From positions 9,636,427-9,700,426 of the forward strand of contig OX442315.1 of the NCBI GenBank assembly GCA_949358305.1: DNA of 64,000 nt, read 5' to 3'. Source of the stretch: Strigamia acuminata. Lineage: Eukaryota > Arthropoda > Chilopoda > Geophilomorpha > Linotaeniidae. The first letter of the stretch is position 1; each line of letters starts with the position of its first letter. The notes below the pieces were generated by a model. It was not told the DNA's origin. It did no database searches and saw only the letters and a program-made list of their open reading frames with translations. This document shows positions 43,811-54,251 of this stretch, one piece after another. The position numbers and the translations under genes are program-made.

Positions 43811-44624
43811 AGTTGAAACTCCTAGTATTGACTACAAAATCTACAAGTGACTTTGCGCCTAAGATCCATATACGAACTGTTGTGTGTGGACTTTATTTCT
43901 GTGATAATTGTGATACAAACAATAAGTGTTGCCATTGTTAAAAGTGTGATTGTTATGCGCCTGAATGAAGATTTTCCGTTAAGTTTCGTGAAAACTCAAA
44001 CGCCTACGAAAGAAGATAATATTCGTTTGCGAACTTTTTATTTTTTGATATTTATATTTTACTAATCATTTTTGCTAATCATTTTCATTAACCATTTGTG
44101 ATCATTGAAATTCTACTATCCTTATATTGTGATAATTGACGCCAAAACAGCGCCTAATCAGTATTTTTATTTGCTAATAATCTACATTTTTCTAGAAATT
44201 TTGCCACTCATAGGCATTGTTAATTAATCTTAAAATATTTAATTTCCTAGTCATAACAAAAAATATCATTGTTAATACCAAGTGTTATCTAATAATTTAA
44301 CAAATTTTATTATTTTATTTAAGAATTTAGTCGCAATTGGGGCCTAAACGTCTATTAATTTTGTCAATTTTTAATCAAACAATTTTTTGCAATGTTCCTC
44401 TCCTAAATCCATTTGTTTGTGTTTGTTTGTTCTTATCTGTAATTGCGCCAAGTTGTGCGCCTGTTGCGTCTGTCCAAATAAATCCCTACCTGTGTTATGT
44501 GTTTATAGTGAGATTAATATTATTGATTCATTCTTTTTATTTATTTATATGTTCAAATTTTTATCAATCATGTTGTTAACTCCATTTAGATGTTGATTAT
44601 ATAGAAACCATATAATAAACATCT
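43811..44624 (+). other. Ty3-3 3' untranslated region
   Basis: AT-rich; no coding sequence or repeat noticed. It ends in the purine tract before the LTR. Confidence 0.5.
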
Positions 44625-44637
44625 AGGTGGGAGGGAA
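44625..44637 (+). promoter_or_regulatory. Ty3-3 polypurine tract
   Basis: AGGTGGGAGGGAA immediately precedes TGTCACGG, the LTR start. Confidence 0.75.
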
Positions 44638-45681
44638 TGTCACGGTCCTGACTTTAGACAGAAGAAATTTTCAAAATTTTAAGCGCATTTTGCGCCTTTT
44701 CCCTAATTTTTCCCCAATTTTATTAAGAAATTATTTTAGTTTCTTTGGATTATTTTGTTTTTCCCAAATCTAGATTTATTATTTTATTTTATTCATTTTC
44801 TTTTATTTTTATCATTTATCCTTAATCTGGCCTGGTTTTAATCACCCCATCCAGACAATTCATGAGAATTCTGCCATAAGTTGATATAATCGCTGTCTAA
44901 ATTTGCATATTTCACCCCTGATCGCCTGTTTTCTGCCCAGTCCCCATTGGGAATTGACTTGACCTTTGACATGTGATCAGAGGTGACTTGTTACAACAGA
45001 CAACTGAAATCAGAGAGAATAATTTTCGCCTTTGACTAGTCAACACCTCCTGTCTTAACTAGAAGATTTCCAAGTGCGATTTATGTTGCGTCTCAACGCA
45101 TACGGTCATTGTGCAGCCCGAATTCTCATGGTTGGCTATCTAACCACTACATTTATTATTTGCCCATTATTTGCGTACAAATTGCTGGAAAAACGGCGTG
45201 TTCGACGGTCTTAATTCATCAATACATTTTATGCCACGACTGTGACTTCCTCCTCAGCCTAGACATTTTGAACTCATACTCGTCTCAATTGCGTATTCAT
45301 TTCATTATCGACGGCTCGACGACGTTGTCTGCGGTTTGGTACTTGTGTGCGCGTTCACCCAACGTTTGCGCGTGTCCAGGAAAAGAAACATACTCTTTGT
45401 AAGTATGCCTAGCAAGTGACGACATTTTCCCTCAGAGAAGAGCGATATTTTGGTCTTAATTCAAATATCAACGTTCGCCATTTTGCGCGGCGCCCGAATT
45501 GAATCCTGCACCCATATAAAAATACAAATTTCACGAATAGACGCTGTCTTAACTTAGCTACCACCCCCGGCAAAGTTATAAGAGTTGCAGCGCCTGCAAA
45601 CCTAAATTCTCTGGTCATCACAATCCCTGAAAATTCTCAAATTTCCGAAACTATTGTTAAAAAGTCGACTATGACGTGACA
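44638..45681 (+). repeat. Ty3-3 3' LTR
   Basis: 1044 bp starting TGTCACGGTCC and ending GACGTGACA, with inverted ends TGTCACG / CGTGACA. Preceded by a purine tract and not followed by a primer site, so it is a 3' LTR. The matching 5' LTR is outside the window, so its assignment to the element that owns ORF3 and ORF4 rests on order and strand. The ORFs inside (45109-45402 and others) show no resemblance to proteins. Confidence 0.75.
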
Positions 45682-45837
45682 ATTGTTTCTGCAAAACAGT
45701 TTCAATTATGTGTCTTAGCATGTTTCAATGTACATTGAAGATAATGCTTGTTGCAAGTTAGCAGTCTTCAATGGTGTTCATTAAGAATTTTTGTTATTGA
45801 CTTTAGCCTTTATGTTTATAATTTTGATTTTTTCAAG

Positions 45838-45958
45838 GAATTCTTAAAGTTCGAGTGATGGGACACAACGATGAGTATGGAAGTAGAATTGTTGGACCCA
45901 GAATAACAAGACTTACCTATGATCAACAAGAAGACATTAGGATACATATGTATGCTTG
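45838..45958 (+). CDS. Host gene, penultimate exon (unrecognised protein)
   Basis: An acceptor TTTTTTCAAG precedes 45838 and a consensus donor GTAAGT starts at 45959. The exon is open in one phase: ILKVRVMGHNDEYGSRIVG and further RITRLTYDQQEDIRIHMYA. It begins with two bases of a split codon and ends with one, which matches the start of the exon at 48374. Upstream exons must lie left of the retrotransposon nest or of the window. The short C-terminus is basic and polar. I do not recognise the family. Confidence 0.55.
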
Positions 45959-46134
45959 TAAGTTGAGTGATTTGTGAGTACAAATACAATTAAATTCTGG
46001 ATCAACACCCATTAAAATCTAAAGCACAAAGATGAAATCCACTGCATTTCAATTCCACTTAATAAGGATCAGTGGAACTGACTAACTAATGTAGCATCCC
46101 TAAACTAGCACCACCATACCTAGTTTTAACCATA

Positions 46135-46527
46135 CAGGGTGTATCAGAATTCATGTTACACAGAAATAGGGGGTGTAGAGGGGGACCAGGAGATAATGTT
46201 TCCACTAATCAAAAATTCCAAAAAAAATTTCCCACTAAGTCACAGCCCCCAAAACAATGGAAGATTTCAAGTATCACGCTTCACGCATATCGCCCGTATC
46301 GCATGTCACTCACGTTTGCCAGGTTAAAGCTTAAATCTCAAATAAAAACACACAAACTGATCATTTTAATGTTAAAGAATCACAAAAAAACCCAAAAATC
46401 CGGAAAAACTAAAACAAATCATTAATGTAAAAGAATTTTTTTGGAATTTTTGATTAGTGGAAACGTGATCTCCTGGTCCCCCTCTACACTCCTTATTTCT
46501 GTGTAACATGAATTCTGATACACCCTG
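46135..46527. mobile_element. Mariner-type MITE, TIR about 85 bp
   Basis: Flanked by TA (46133-46134, 46528-46529). Ends CAGGGTGTATCAGAATTC and its complement; the inverted repeat extends about 85 bp with few mismatches. It has no transposase. TA target and CAGGG ends suggest the Tc1/mariner superfamily. It lies in the host intron. Confidence 0.8.
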
Positions 46528-46741
46528 TATATACCACTGGAAAAAAATATGGCTTTACACGTCTTTTAATTGCTGAAAAGTTAATGGAAATTTGAACTAT
46601 CGGCTTTGTAAAGTCACATTTACAAAGATTGTAAATTTTTGTTTTAACTTTACAAAATTAAAAAGACATTTTACAATGAACACGCACAATAACTTTACAG
46701 TTTGTAAATTTCAAATTTGCCAGATTTAACAATAAATTTAA

Positions 46742-47290
46742 TTTTAATTTAATTTTAAATTTGTCAGTTTTATCAATAAATTTAATTTTAAATTTGTCAG
46801 TTTTATCAATAAATTTAATTTTAAATTTGTCAGTTTTATCAATAAATTTAATTTTAAATTTGTCAGTTTTATCAATAAATTTAATTTTAAATTTGTCAGT
46901 TTTATCAATAAATTTAATTTTAAATTTGTCAGTTTTATCAATAAATTTAATTTTAAATTTGTCAGTTTTATCAATAAATTTAATTTTAAATTTGTCAGTT
47001 TTATCAATAAATTTAATTTTAAATTTGTCAGTTTTATCAATAAATTTAATTTTAAATTTGTCAGTTTTATCAATACATTTAATTTTAAATTTGTCAGTTT
47101 TATCAATGAATTTAATTTTAAATTTGTCAGTTTTATCAATAAATTTAATTTTAAATTTGTCAGTTTTATCAATAAATTTAATTTTAAATTTGTCAGTTTT
47201 ATCAATACATTTAATTTTAAATTTGTCAGTTTTATCAATGAATTTAATTTTAAATTTGTCAGTTTTATCAATAAATTTAATTTAAATTTA
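46742..47290. repeat. 33-bp minisatellite, about 16 units
   Basis: The unit TTTAATTTTAAATTTGTCAG + TTTTATCAATAAA repeats about 16 times. Because 33 is divisible by three, long frames stay open on both strands (repeats of SVLSINLILNL or LIKLTNLKLNL); these are not genes. Variant units CAATACATTT then CAATGAATTT occur twice, 132 bp (four units) apart, showing a block duplication. Confidence 0.95.
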
Positions 47291-47646
47291 ATTCTTTTTT
47301 TAATTTTATAATTTTAAACCTTAAATATGTGATTTTCAACTTCTAAATTTATTATAATTTGTTTCAAAATATTTACATGGAAATACTGTATTTTCATTAT
47401 TCCATGAAAATAAATTCCATGAAATTTTCATAAAAATCTCACATAAGATATGCAGAGGATTCATAGCCTCAATCAAAAAAGTGATCAAAATCAACAGAAG
47501 GTAATGATACAAGCTAACAATAATGTCCATGGTTGTTACAAATTCTAAAACCAAATTAAAATGTTAAATTACCGAATTTGTATCACCTTTTTATTTCATT
47601 TAATTCCAACAATGATATTGTAATTAAGTTTTCAAGTAAAATTAAT

Positions 47647-47972
47647 CGAAGTGGCTACGTTCATGTCCGACGTGAACGTATTATTTTCATGACGCGCTGT
47701 GATTGGTTGAGAGATGCATTGAAATACATTGATAAAAATCCTCATTTTGTCAACTTTGCTAAAAACGGATAAGGTTAGGTCTGGGGGGGTCAAGGGGGGG
47801 TCAAGGGGGGGCTACGACCCCCCTTGTAAGAAAAAAAGAAGCTAAAACCTCGAAAACATTGAATTTGAGAAAAATTACGTTGAGGAAACGAACCGACATG
47901 AATAGATCTCAGCCAATCACAGCGCGTCATGAAAATAATACGTTCATGTCGGACATGAACGTAGCCACTGCC
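47647..47972. mobile_element. MULE-like MITE with 9-bp duplication
   Basis: Long inverted repeats (AGTGGCTACGTTCATGTC ... and complement, about 55-60 bp) flanked by AAAATTAAT at 47638-47646 and 47973-47981. CACTA-like copy 2 has the uninterrupted site (AAAATTGAT, about 61379-61387). A 9-bp duplication suggests Mutator-like transposition. The centre carries three runs of seven Gs. Confidence 0.75.
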
Positions 47973-48373
47973 AAAATTAATAGAACGAACCCCATATTTA
48001 ACAAATGTAAATTTTTTAGTTTTTTATTTTTGAAATATATCGCCAACTGGTGATAAACTCGTACATTAACTTTCCAAATCATTTAGAAGCAACTTAAATT
48101 TAATGTAAATGTCTAATTTACACACAAAATTTACAAAGTGATTAAATTCAATGTTGAATGTCTAATTTTTCTTCCATTTTACAACAATTTTACAAAAACT
48201 GTAACACTGACATTTCCACATTAACTTTTGGAACATTTACAATTTGTAAAGCCATATTTTTTTCCAGTGTACAAACCAAGCCATAACTTAATTACTTAAT
48301 TCTATTTTCATTCTTCATGTTCACAGGTTTTAGTTTGTTATTAATGTAATCTCTTTTTATTTTATTTTTAAAG

Positions 48374-48429
48374 GGTATAAACCACATTTACCACGTCGGC
48401 CCGGTACTAGGAAGGGAATGTTCGGATAA
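48374..48429 (+). CDS. Host gene, last coding exon
   Basis: Acceptor TTTTATTTTTAAAG ends at 48373. Joined to the exon ending 45958 in phase, it encodes WYKPHLPRRPGTRKGMFG and a TAA at 48427-48429. A poly(A) signal AATAAA follows at 48501. The complementary phases and consensus sites support a real exon pair across a 2.4-kb intron. Confidence 0.55.
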
Positions 48430-48500
48430 AACACAAAAAATTTCAAACATAAAAAAAATTTAATGAAAATTCACTGTTATTGTATCTACCAAAAATATTG

Positions 48501-48506
48501 AATAAA
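48501..48506 (+). terminator. Poly(A) signal of host gene
   Basis: AATAAA 72 bp after the stop codon at 48427-48429, in AT-rich sequence. Confidence 0.5.
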
Positions 48507-49265
48507 TCAAATTGGAGAATATAATTTTTGTTTTTAAAGTTATAATTATAATTATTATGATAATTATTTTCTTTATTTTGATACATGGTTATATCTACAC
48601 AAATAATACTTTGTTCACGCCAAGGTTTTGGATCTCATCCGAAGCTGTGGATATAGATCCATAATTGATGTGAACACTGATCTCTGCTCACGGATTATTT
48701 TCAGCAACTTGCATTATAAATTGGTTTTAGAAATTGTTCTCAAATTATATTTGATGGTTACTTTCTGTGGGGATTCTTGGGCCCTCTAAACAGCGTCATG
48801 ACAGAATTCTGATATATTGATTAAAGCTTTGTCAATTTGGTTTGTGACCGCTGAATTTTGTAGTGAAATAGGAAATTTGAAAATTTAATTTTGTAAATTT
48901 ATCACAAGGTGTCAGCAGTCACCGCACCCAAGATTTGGCATTTTCGAGAATGTGGCACCAGATGGCGCACCATGCAAATGCAAAATAGTGAGAAATTTTT
49001 TTTGAATGTATTCTGGATTGAATTTAGACAATAATCAATGCAAAGTTGAACAATTAAATTCTAAAGGTTTTATCTGAAGTGGAAATGACTAAAAATTAAT
49101 TGTTATGTTCCCATTACTACACGGATGCTTATTGTTCTTTGTAACATTAGCTGAGACAATTTAATGAAATATTTCTATTGTAAAAGAAATTTTCAATGCC
49201 CAATTAAAAATAAGCATTGCCGACACAGTTGTTTTTAAATATTATTGTGACAACACAACATCATC
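48507..49265. other. Intergenic region
   Basis: AT-rich, without credible ORF. One CTCF-like core, GCACCAGATGGCG, lies at 48955-48967. It separates the host gene from the secreted-peptide gene and may hold the latter's promoter. Confidence 0.4.
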
Positions 49266-49338
49266 ATGAGCTATTGGAAAAACTACTTCTTCGTTGCCTC
49301 AGTTCTACTGAATTTATGTCAAGTTATGTTCCAAGCAG
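49266..49338 (+). CDS. Small secreted peptide gene, exon 1 (signal peptide)
   Basis: ATG 49266 encodes MSYWKNYFFVASVLLNLCQ and ends VMFQA, a typical signal peptide: basic start, hydrophobic core, small residues near the end. The exon ends phase 1 (GCA G) before GT at 49339. The donor (GTCACT) is weak. A decayed duplicate lies at 49909-49981. Confidence 0.55.
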
Positions 49339-49427
49339 GTCACTATAGTTTAAAATGAACTTAATTTGACATTTTATTTATAGTTATTATATTTTAACTA
49401 ATTTTCTATATTTCTTTCAATTTAAAG

Positions 49428-49475
49428 AAGAAAAGGCTAATAACGAAACTTCTTCCCCAATTCCTCTTAAAGCAG
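49428..49475 (+). CDS. Small secreted peptide gene, exon 2 (48 nt, phase 1-1)
   Basis: Between acceptor TTTCAATTTAAAG and donor GTATGT. With the preceding G it encodes EEKANNETSSPIPLKA. An exon of the same phase and ends is found at 58719-58763 (EEKAGNYTDLPPPKA), with similar flanking intron sequence. A possible third exon begins at 49688 after TTTGCAG, but in the required phase it stops after four residues, so the 3' end of this gene is unresolved. Confidence 0.5.
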
Positions 49476-49908
49476 GTATGTTCACACTATTCTTATTATA
49501 TCGTGTGATTGTTTTACATACAAGTTGTATGATGAATCTTTTGTTTGGAGATGGAAAAAACTGCTTTTGAAAGACGCGCGATTACGAGATATACTGCGAG
49601 AGCTGGTTCTTAGCCGCTGCCTGTTATGAAGTTCGACCGTACGCAGAGCTTCCAAGTTGCTCGACAAAATGCAACTTTCATTTGCAGGGCGCCTCTTTTA
49701 GCTTGAAAAGTAAAAGACAGAAGGCCAAATACTCACCGGTGAAAGAATAAACAGGAGTTTCTAATAAACATGCGTCTTATTCCTGCGCACTAATGATATT
49801 TGAAGATGCTATGCCTGGCTGAAGTTTCTAAATGGAGGACGGCCAGGTCAAGCTCACATCAGAGATGTGCATTGGCGTAAAAACCGTACCCGTTACCAGC
49901 CCGTTACC
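49476..49908. other. Intron or 3' flank with hAT-like terminus
   Basis: It contains TTTGCAG|GGCGCC (49681-49693), similar to a site at 58848-58855 in the second gene copy. At 49859 CAGAGATGTGCATTGGCG resembles a hAT transposon end; it runs to the start of the decayed exon 1 copy and may have replaced its ATG. Confidence 0.3.
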
Positions 49909-49981
49909 AGTCTCTATTAGAAAAACAACTTCTTCCTTGCCTTAGTTCCACTGAATTTATGTCAAGTTATATTGCAAGCAG
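49909..49981 (+). pseudogene. Decayed exon 1 of second peptide-gene copy
   Basis: It aligns with 49266-49338 from AAAAAC-ACTTCTTC through TTGCAAGCAG and the following GTCAC. The start codon position is not ATG and the fourth codon TGG has become TAG, so it cannot start translation of the signal peptide as in copy 1. Its presumed exon 2 is 8.7 kb away at 58719. Confidence 0.55.
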
Positions 49982-50399
49982 GTCACGTATAAATAAAAAT
50001 GTAAATGTTTGTTTGTTCAAAATCTTTAAACTAGCTGTATCCGGCCATGCATTGCGGTGGCTCAGTCTGGTTAATTGGAAAAGAAAAAAAAGAGTCTGTG
50101 CAGATATAGAAATTGTCTGGTTTGTCGACTCTAGAACCCCCAACACATAATTGTCCATGTGACAAGCAATCAATATATGTAAGGCTATGTCATTTTGAGA
50201 TTGAATGGCTGGCAGGATCAATCTAAGTAGTAACGTTTTACCTCCTGGCGCATCTAAGAAGAAAATTTCTCCAACCCCGTTATTGTTGTTCCATTTCAAT
50301 GTTTCTGATTTATGAACCATTTACGATTTCCAAACACGACTCCGTGCTCAGCAATCATGCGATTACAATGGCAGAGTTTACAATTACGTCATAATGACG
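49982..50399. other. Start of inflated intron
   Basis: No gene or recognisable element. Short frames on both strands lack support. Confidence 0.3.
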
Positions 50400-50643
50400 T
50401 CACACTAGAATGAAAACGAGGCTAAGGGGTGAAGACTTCTTATAAATGATTCACACTCTCGAATTTGAATAGGAAGAGCATACACGAAACTCTCTCATTT
50501 ATTCACATGTCGCTCACGACTGATTCCAGAATACAGTTACCATGGCTACCTTACATACAATAGGAAACCATGGTGTATTGTTGTAACCAATTACATTATA
50601 CGTCTTAAACTCTCACTTATTAATTTACAATCAAAACATAACA
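50400..50643 (-). repeat. Ty3-4 3' LTR (left edge unresolved)
   Basis: On the minus strand the LTR starts TGTTATGTTTTGATTG at 50643, directly after the purine tract AACTGGGGAGGAA (50644-50656). The far end could not be fixed without a second copy. Confidence 0.45.
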
Positions 50644-50784
50644 TTCCTCCCCAGTTACAATGTTACCACTTGTAATTTTTACACATTTAAATTAATTGTG
50701 ATCGCCACTGCTTATAATTAACACTTCTTCATACAACACTTTATAATTTTTATTTTTTGGACAAAGAATAATAAACTACAACTT

Positions 50785-51600
50785 TCACTTCTTTTGCTTA
50801 TCCAGCATCCTTTTCAGCAGGACTTTTTCTCTTGACATGGCGGCAGTGACCACTCTGGGGATCTCTTCTCCTTGCGGTCCGACCTTCTCGTCCTGCGGAA
50901 CAGGGACCCGCTTAATCATATCAGCAACACGCATCCCTTTTTTAGGCACCCTTCGCGATGAGACATTTCCATAATTCACCAACACTGTATCTTCATCCTC
51001 CTCTTCCTCCCCTGAAGAAATATCCTTATAGGCTGGCGCGATATTGCGAGTAGCGCGAGCTCCTGCAACAATCGGAGTCAGCGGATGAGTCACCACCACC
51101 GTCCTATTTGGCGTTGAGGAGCTTGTGCCCACCTCGACGGATCGGTCCACCTGTACCAGGTGATCCGCTTTAACTACGATTGGGGGCAACTCAGCCTGCC
51201 CCCTTTATACCAATGAAGGCACTTCCGGCGAAAGCTGGACTGGCACCGGCACAGGCTGCGCTGGTTGGATCGCGGGTGGCTTCTGCACGGGCTGCGGCAG
51301 CACCTGTAACGCCCGAGCTGGTCCCGGAGGTGGAGTTCCGGGCATTGACACGTACGTATAAGCTCTTGTTTTCTCCTCGCCTGTGGGAATTAACGGCGCC
51401 GCAACTGGTGTTGCCGCTACGATTTTCTTGGGGTCCGTCACATCCCGTTTCATCACGTGATTTAGATGTCTGACCACTTTCTTCTCGGTCTGTACGTCTC
51501 TCAACCGGTAGACAAGTTCACCGCGGGTCTCCAGCACGATCCCAGGCCGCATGTTTCTTTTCGTATTTTTCGGCAAATTATTCCGGTATTGGGTGGTGCA
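50785..51600 (-). pseudogene. pol: Ty3-4 Pol, integrase C-terminus fragment
   Basis: Minus-strand frame QYRNNLPKNTKRN, then RPGIVLETRGELVYRLRDV and VVRHLNHVMKRD, is the C-terminal end of a Ty3/gypsy integrase (RPG ... YRLRD ... NHVKR pattern). A Pro/Val-rich tail follows. An in-frame TAA at 51205-51207 interrupts it, after which the same frame continues to a stop at 50785-50787 with SSGEEEEDEDTVLV and a basic end. The upstream part of the element is missing. The two ORFs seen here are one gene tail. Confidence 0.6.
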
Positions 51601-51906
51601 ATACGTTTCGTCGACGTGTCATTAATTCCGGACGAAGAAGGTTTCGACGACATTCACACAAACGAGGAAATTCCTATCGACCACGCGTGAAGTGTGAAAG
51701 GGAATTTTTGAGGTTGAAATAGAGACGAAAAGGACATTAAAACGAGGAAAAACCAATGCAGCACCTGGAAGACTAGAACCTTTTGTTTATGAACAATATT
51801 AGTGCTTACTTTTGAATATTTTTCTTAGTTTAGTGTTGTGCTAGGATAAAACTTTTGGGGGAAATTGTGTGTGCGCTGGTTGACAAGTTAGTGCTTCTAA
51901 AACACA
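51601..51906. other. Unassigned, probable copia leader
   Basis: No convincing coding sequence: a plus frame ending at 51690 is acidic and unplaced. It lies just upstream of the Copia-2 gag start and may be its leader. Confidence 0.3.
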
Positions 51907-52017
51907 ATGGATTCGGACAAACCAGAAAGAAAGATCACACTATTGAACAGAACAAACTATGACAGCTGGAAACAGCAAATCAAAGTGCACTGCAAAAAAT
52001 TTTGGATTTCCAAAAAA
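51907..52017 (+). pseudogene. gag: Copia-2 Gag, N-terminal fragment
   Basis: ATG 51907 opens MDSDKPERKITLLNRTNYDS and continues WKQQIKVHC, the standard start of copia Gag (LNxxNYxxW). The reading ends after about 37 codons, where an A-rich, AT-rich segment begins. Confidence 0.6.
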
Positions 52018-52865
52018 AAAGTTATTTGAAAGTTAATGGTGAAATTGGATAAATTCCAGTTTGGAAATATAATGGAAAGGACATGTGAAATATTTTATGG
52101 AAAGTTGAATTTCTGTAAATTTACAACACTGAAAGATGATATTGCAAATTATTGTAATTGTATGGAATGTTAATGTAAATTACATTTGGAAATTTGTATT
52201 TCCATTCATTTCACAAGCCTAAAAATTAATGACTAAAGATCCTGTTTTTCCAGCTTTTAAAATTTATGGGTTTATCACCAGATGGCAAACATAATTCACA
52301 ACTAATTCAAAATTTATATTTATTAAATATGGGATTGGTTTTATCATGTCTACTTTAACAAATAATTAGATTATTATTGATAGAATTAGATAAATTAAAA
52401 AGTTGACACAAATTTTGTAGTGTAACATTTTAATTTGATTCTAGAATTTGTTACGCGAGTTTTTATCACTGCCTTCAGTTGATTTTGCTCATTTTTTGTA
52501 TTAGGCTATGATTATAGCCTTGGTTTATGAATTTAGGATTCAAGATTATTGGATTCAAGATTTATAAATTCAGAATTCAGGATTCAGGAATGAATTCAGG
52601 ATTTAGAATTTATGATTCAGGAATGATTTCAGGATTCAGGATTCAGGAGTGAATCCTCTGCATATTTTCAGGATGTATTGAATTTTTATGGAAATCTCTA
52701 GGGATTTATTTTTACGAGATTTATTTTAAGATTTAATTAATTTAGAATTTTTATTAAAAAAGAAATATCAAATTTTATATTTGGAAAGTTGTTATTTACT
52801 GATGGGAAACTCATATTTTACGTTTGGAAATCTTAACTTTCCTGGTTGAAAAATATGTGTTTAAC
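52018..52865. other. AT-rich insertion within Copia-2 gag
   Basis: Bounded by ATTTCCAAA (51998-52006) and TTTGGAAAT (52868-52876), which could be short inverted ends. Within it, GATTCAGGA-type units repeat at about 52540-52650, and a CTCF-like core lies at 52275-52287. About 150 Gag codons expected between the two coding fragments are missing, so insertion was accompanied by deletion. Confidence 0.4.
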
Positions 52866-53639
52866 TGTTTGGAAATGCAGGCTTGCACAACAAAGGAGGG
52901 ATTCAGGCCAGGGACCAATTGTAGATGCTTTCAGCACAGGACCGAGCTCCACTAACACCAAAAACAGTGATAATTCACCGAAATTTCAACAACAAGGGAA
53001 CAATAGTCAAAGTAATCGTGGATATCAAGACGGACAAAAGGGCGGCCGCTCAAATTATCAAGGAGGCAAAAACACGAGAAATTTTAGAAGCGGCACCGGA
53101 TCAACGGGACGGGGGCCGTGTTTTCGGTGCAATCAGCAGGGACATTGGGCAAAAGATTGCACAGTCCAATTCGCACCAAACAATAATTTGAACACAAACA
53201 CAGCCGAAAAATTGGACACTAATATACTGGATGTCGGATTCCTCACGGAATTAAGCGAAGAGGAAATGTTGCAGTGCAGTGCAGCCAACAATTGTTGGAT
53301 TTATGACACCGGGGCAACTGGACATTTCTGCAAAGAAAAGGACCAATTCTTTAATTTCAAACAAACGACTGGGACAATAAGCCAAGCGGACAAGAAAACT
53401 TTAATTCAGATCCAAGGAGTTGGCGACGTTTGTGTGATGTGTTTAGTAGGAACAGAAACAATTCCAATAACCTTAAAGAAAGTTTATTATGCACCAGATC
53501 TAAGGAGGAACTTAATGTCGGGGCCGTGCATTGACGAAGCCAGATGTAAGGTCGCTATTGGTTCTGGTTTGGTCAAAATCTACGATCCTCAGTGGAAGAG
53601 GCAATTGATGGAAGGAGTCAAAAAGGACAGGCTTTATTA
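52866..53639 (+). pseudogene. gag-pol: Copia-2 Gag-protease fragment
   Basis: After a Gly/Asn/Gln-rich linker comes the zinc knuckle CFRCNQQGHWAKDC (near 53120), then protease WIYDTGATGHFC (near 53299) with intact DTGA, ISQADKKT, and LKKVYYAPDLRRNLMS (GAG pre-integrase). It ends at DRLYY exactly where MITE-A begins at TA 53640-53641. The 16 residues after that point in the open frame are MITE sequence. Confidence 0.75.
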
Positions 53640-53641
53640 TA

Positions 53642-53972
53642 CAGGGTGGAACAAAAGTCTGGATCCCTACTAAATATTTCTGAAAGTGGTAACAATGCAT
53701 CTAATTCAATGATGGCAAAGTATTAAAGTTGAGTGGGGCAATCTTTTGGTGACTCGAAATTTGACCTTGGGACGTTCCTTCAAGGTCATTTGGAAATTAT
53801 CTCGGAAACCGTTAGAGATAGACAGAAATTTCCAATTGTAAACTTGTAGACCATCATTTGTTTAGTCTACAAATGACTAATTCTGAAATCTTTTGTACTA
53901 AAAGATTTTAAGAAAATCGCAATTGAAAAAGTAGACACAAGTCAAAGAATAACATGGCCAAAATTTGGAAAA
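53642..53972. mobile_element. Long-inverted-repeat MITE, copy A (half)
   Basis: Starts CAGGGTGGAACAAAAGTC and matches the left arm of copy B (55443-56199) almost base for base to GCCAAAATTTGGAAAA, then stops. The right arm is missing. Confidence 0.8.
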
Positions 53973-54000
53973 CTTCAGTGGTGAAATAAAATGGACATAG

Positions 54001-54231
54001 TGTTGATTGGTTTGAAGCTGAACATAGAGTGGCATTTTATTTCACAGTCATGTGACTCTCTAAAACATACAGCGCCTCCTTTGGGCAAAACATGTAATCT
54101 AAATGTGAGAAACATCGCGATTGTTTACACGACCAAATGCAAAGACAAATAAATACATAATGAATAGGGAAAATTACCATCGCTTGATGATACGACGTAA
54201 ATACACTGTAACTAAACATACAATAATCTAA
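54001..54231 (-). repeat. Copia-3 3' LTR (approximate)
   Basis: On the minus strand a purine tract CGAGGGGGCCAAT (54232-54244) precedes TGTTAGATTATTG. The far end, about 54001 (TGTTGATT on the plus strand), is a guess from inverted-end similarity. Confidence 0.45.
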
Positions 54232-54251
54232 CAATTGGCCCCCTCGTATAA

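Larger units (their letters stand above)
46535..48269. mobile_element. CACTA-like non-autonomous element, copy 1
   Basis: Terminal inverted repeats CACTGGAAAAAAATATGGC..., with a 3-bp TAC duplication (46532-46534, 48270-48272). CACTG ends plus a 3-bp target duplication fit the CACTA/EnSpm group. It is AT-rich and codes for nothing credible. It contains a 33-bp minisatellite and a MITE. A second copy is at 60734-63410. Confidence 0.7.

Noticed and set aside
46744-47285. Long ORFs on both strands (174-175 residues)
   Set aside because: They are the 33-bp minisatellite read in open phase; no start context or domain.
51466-51690. Plus-strand ORF ending NEEIPIDHA
   Set aside because: Most of it is antisense to the Ty3-4 integrase tail; the remaining acidic end has no support.
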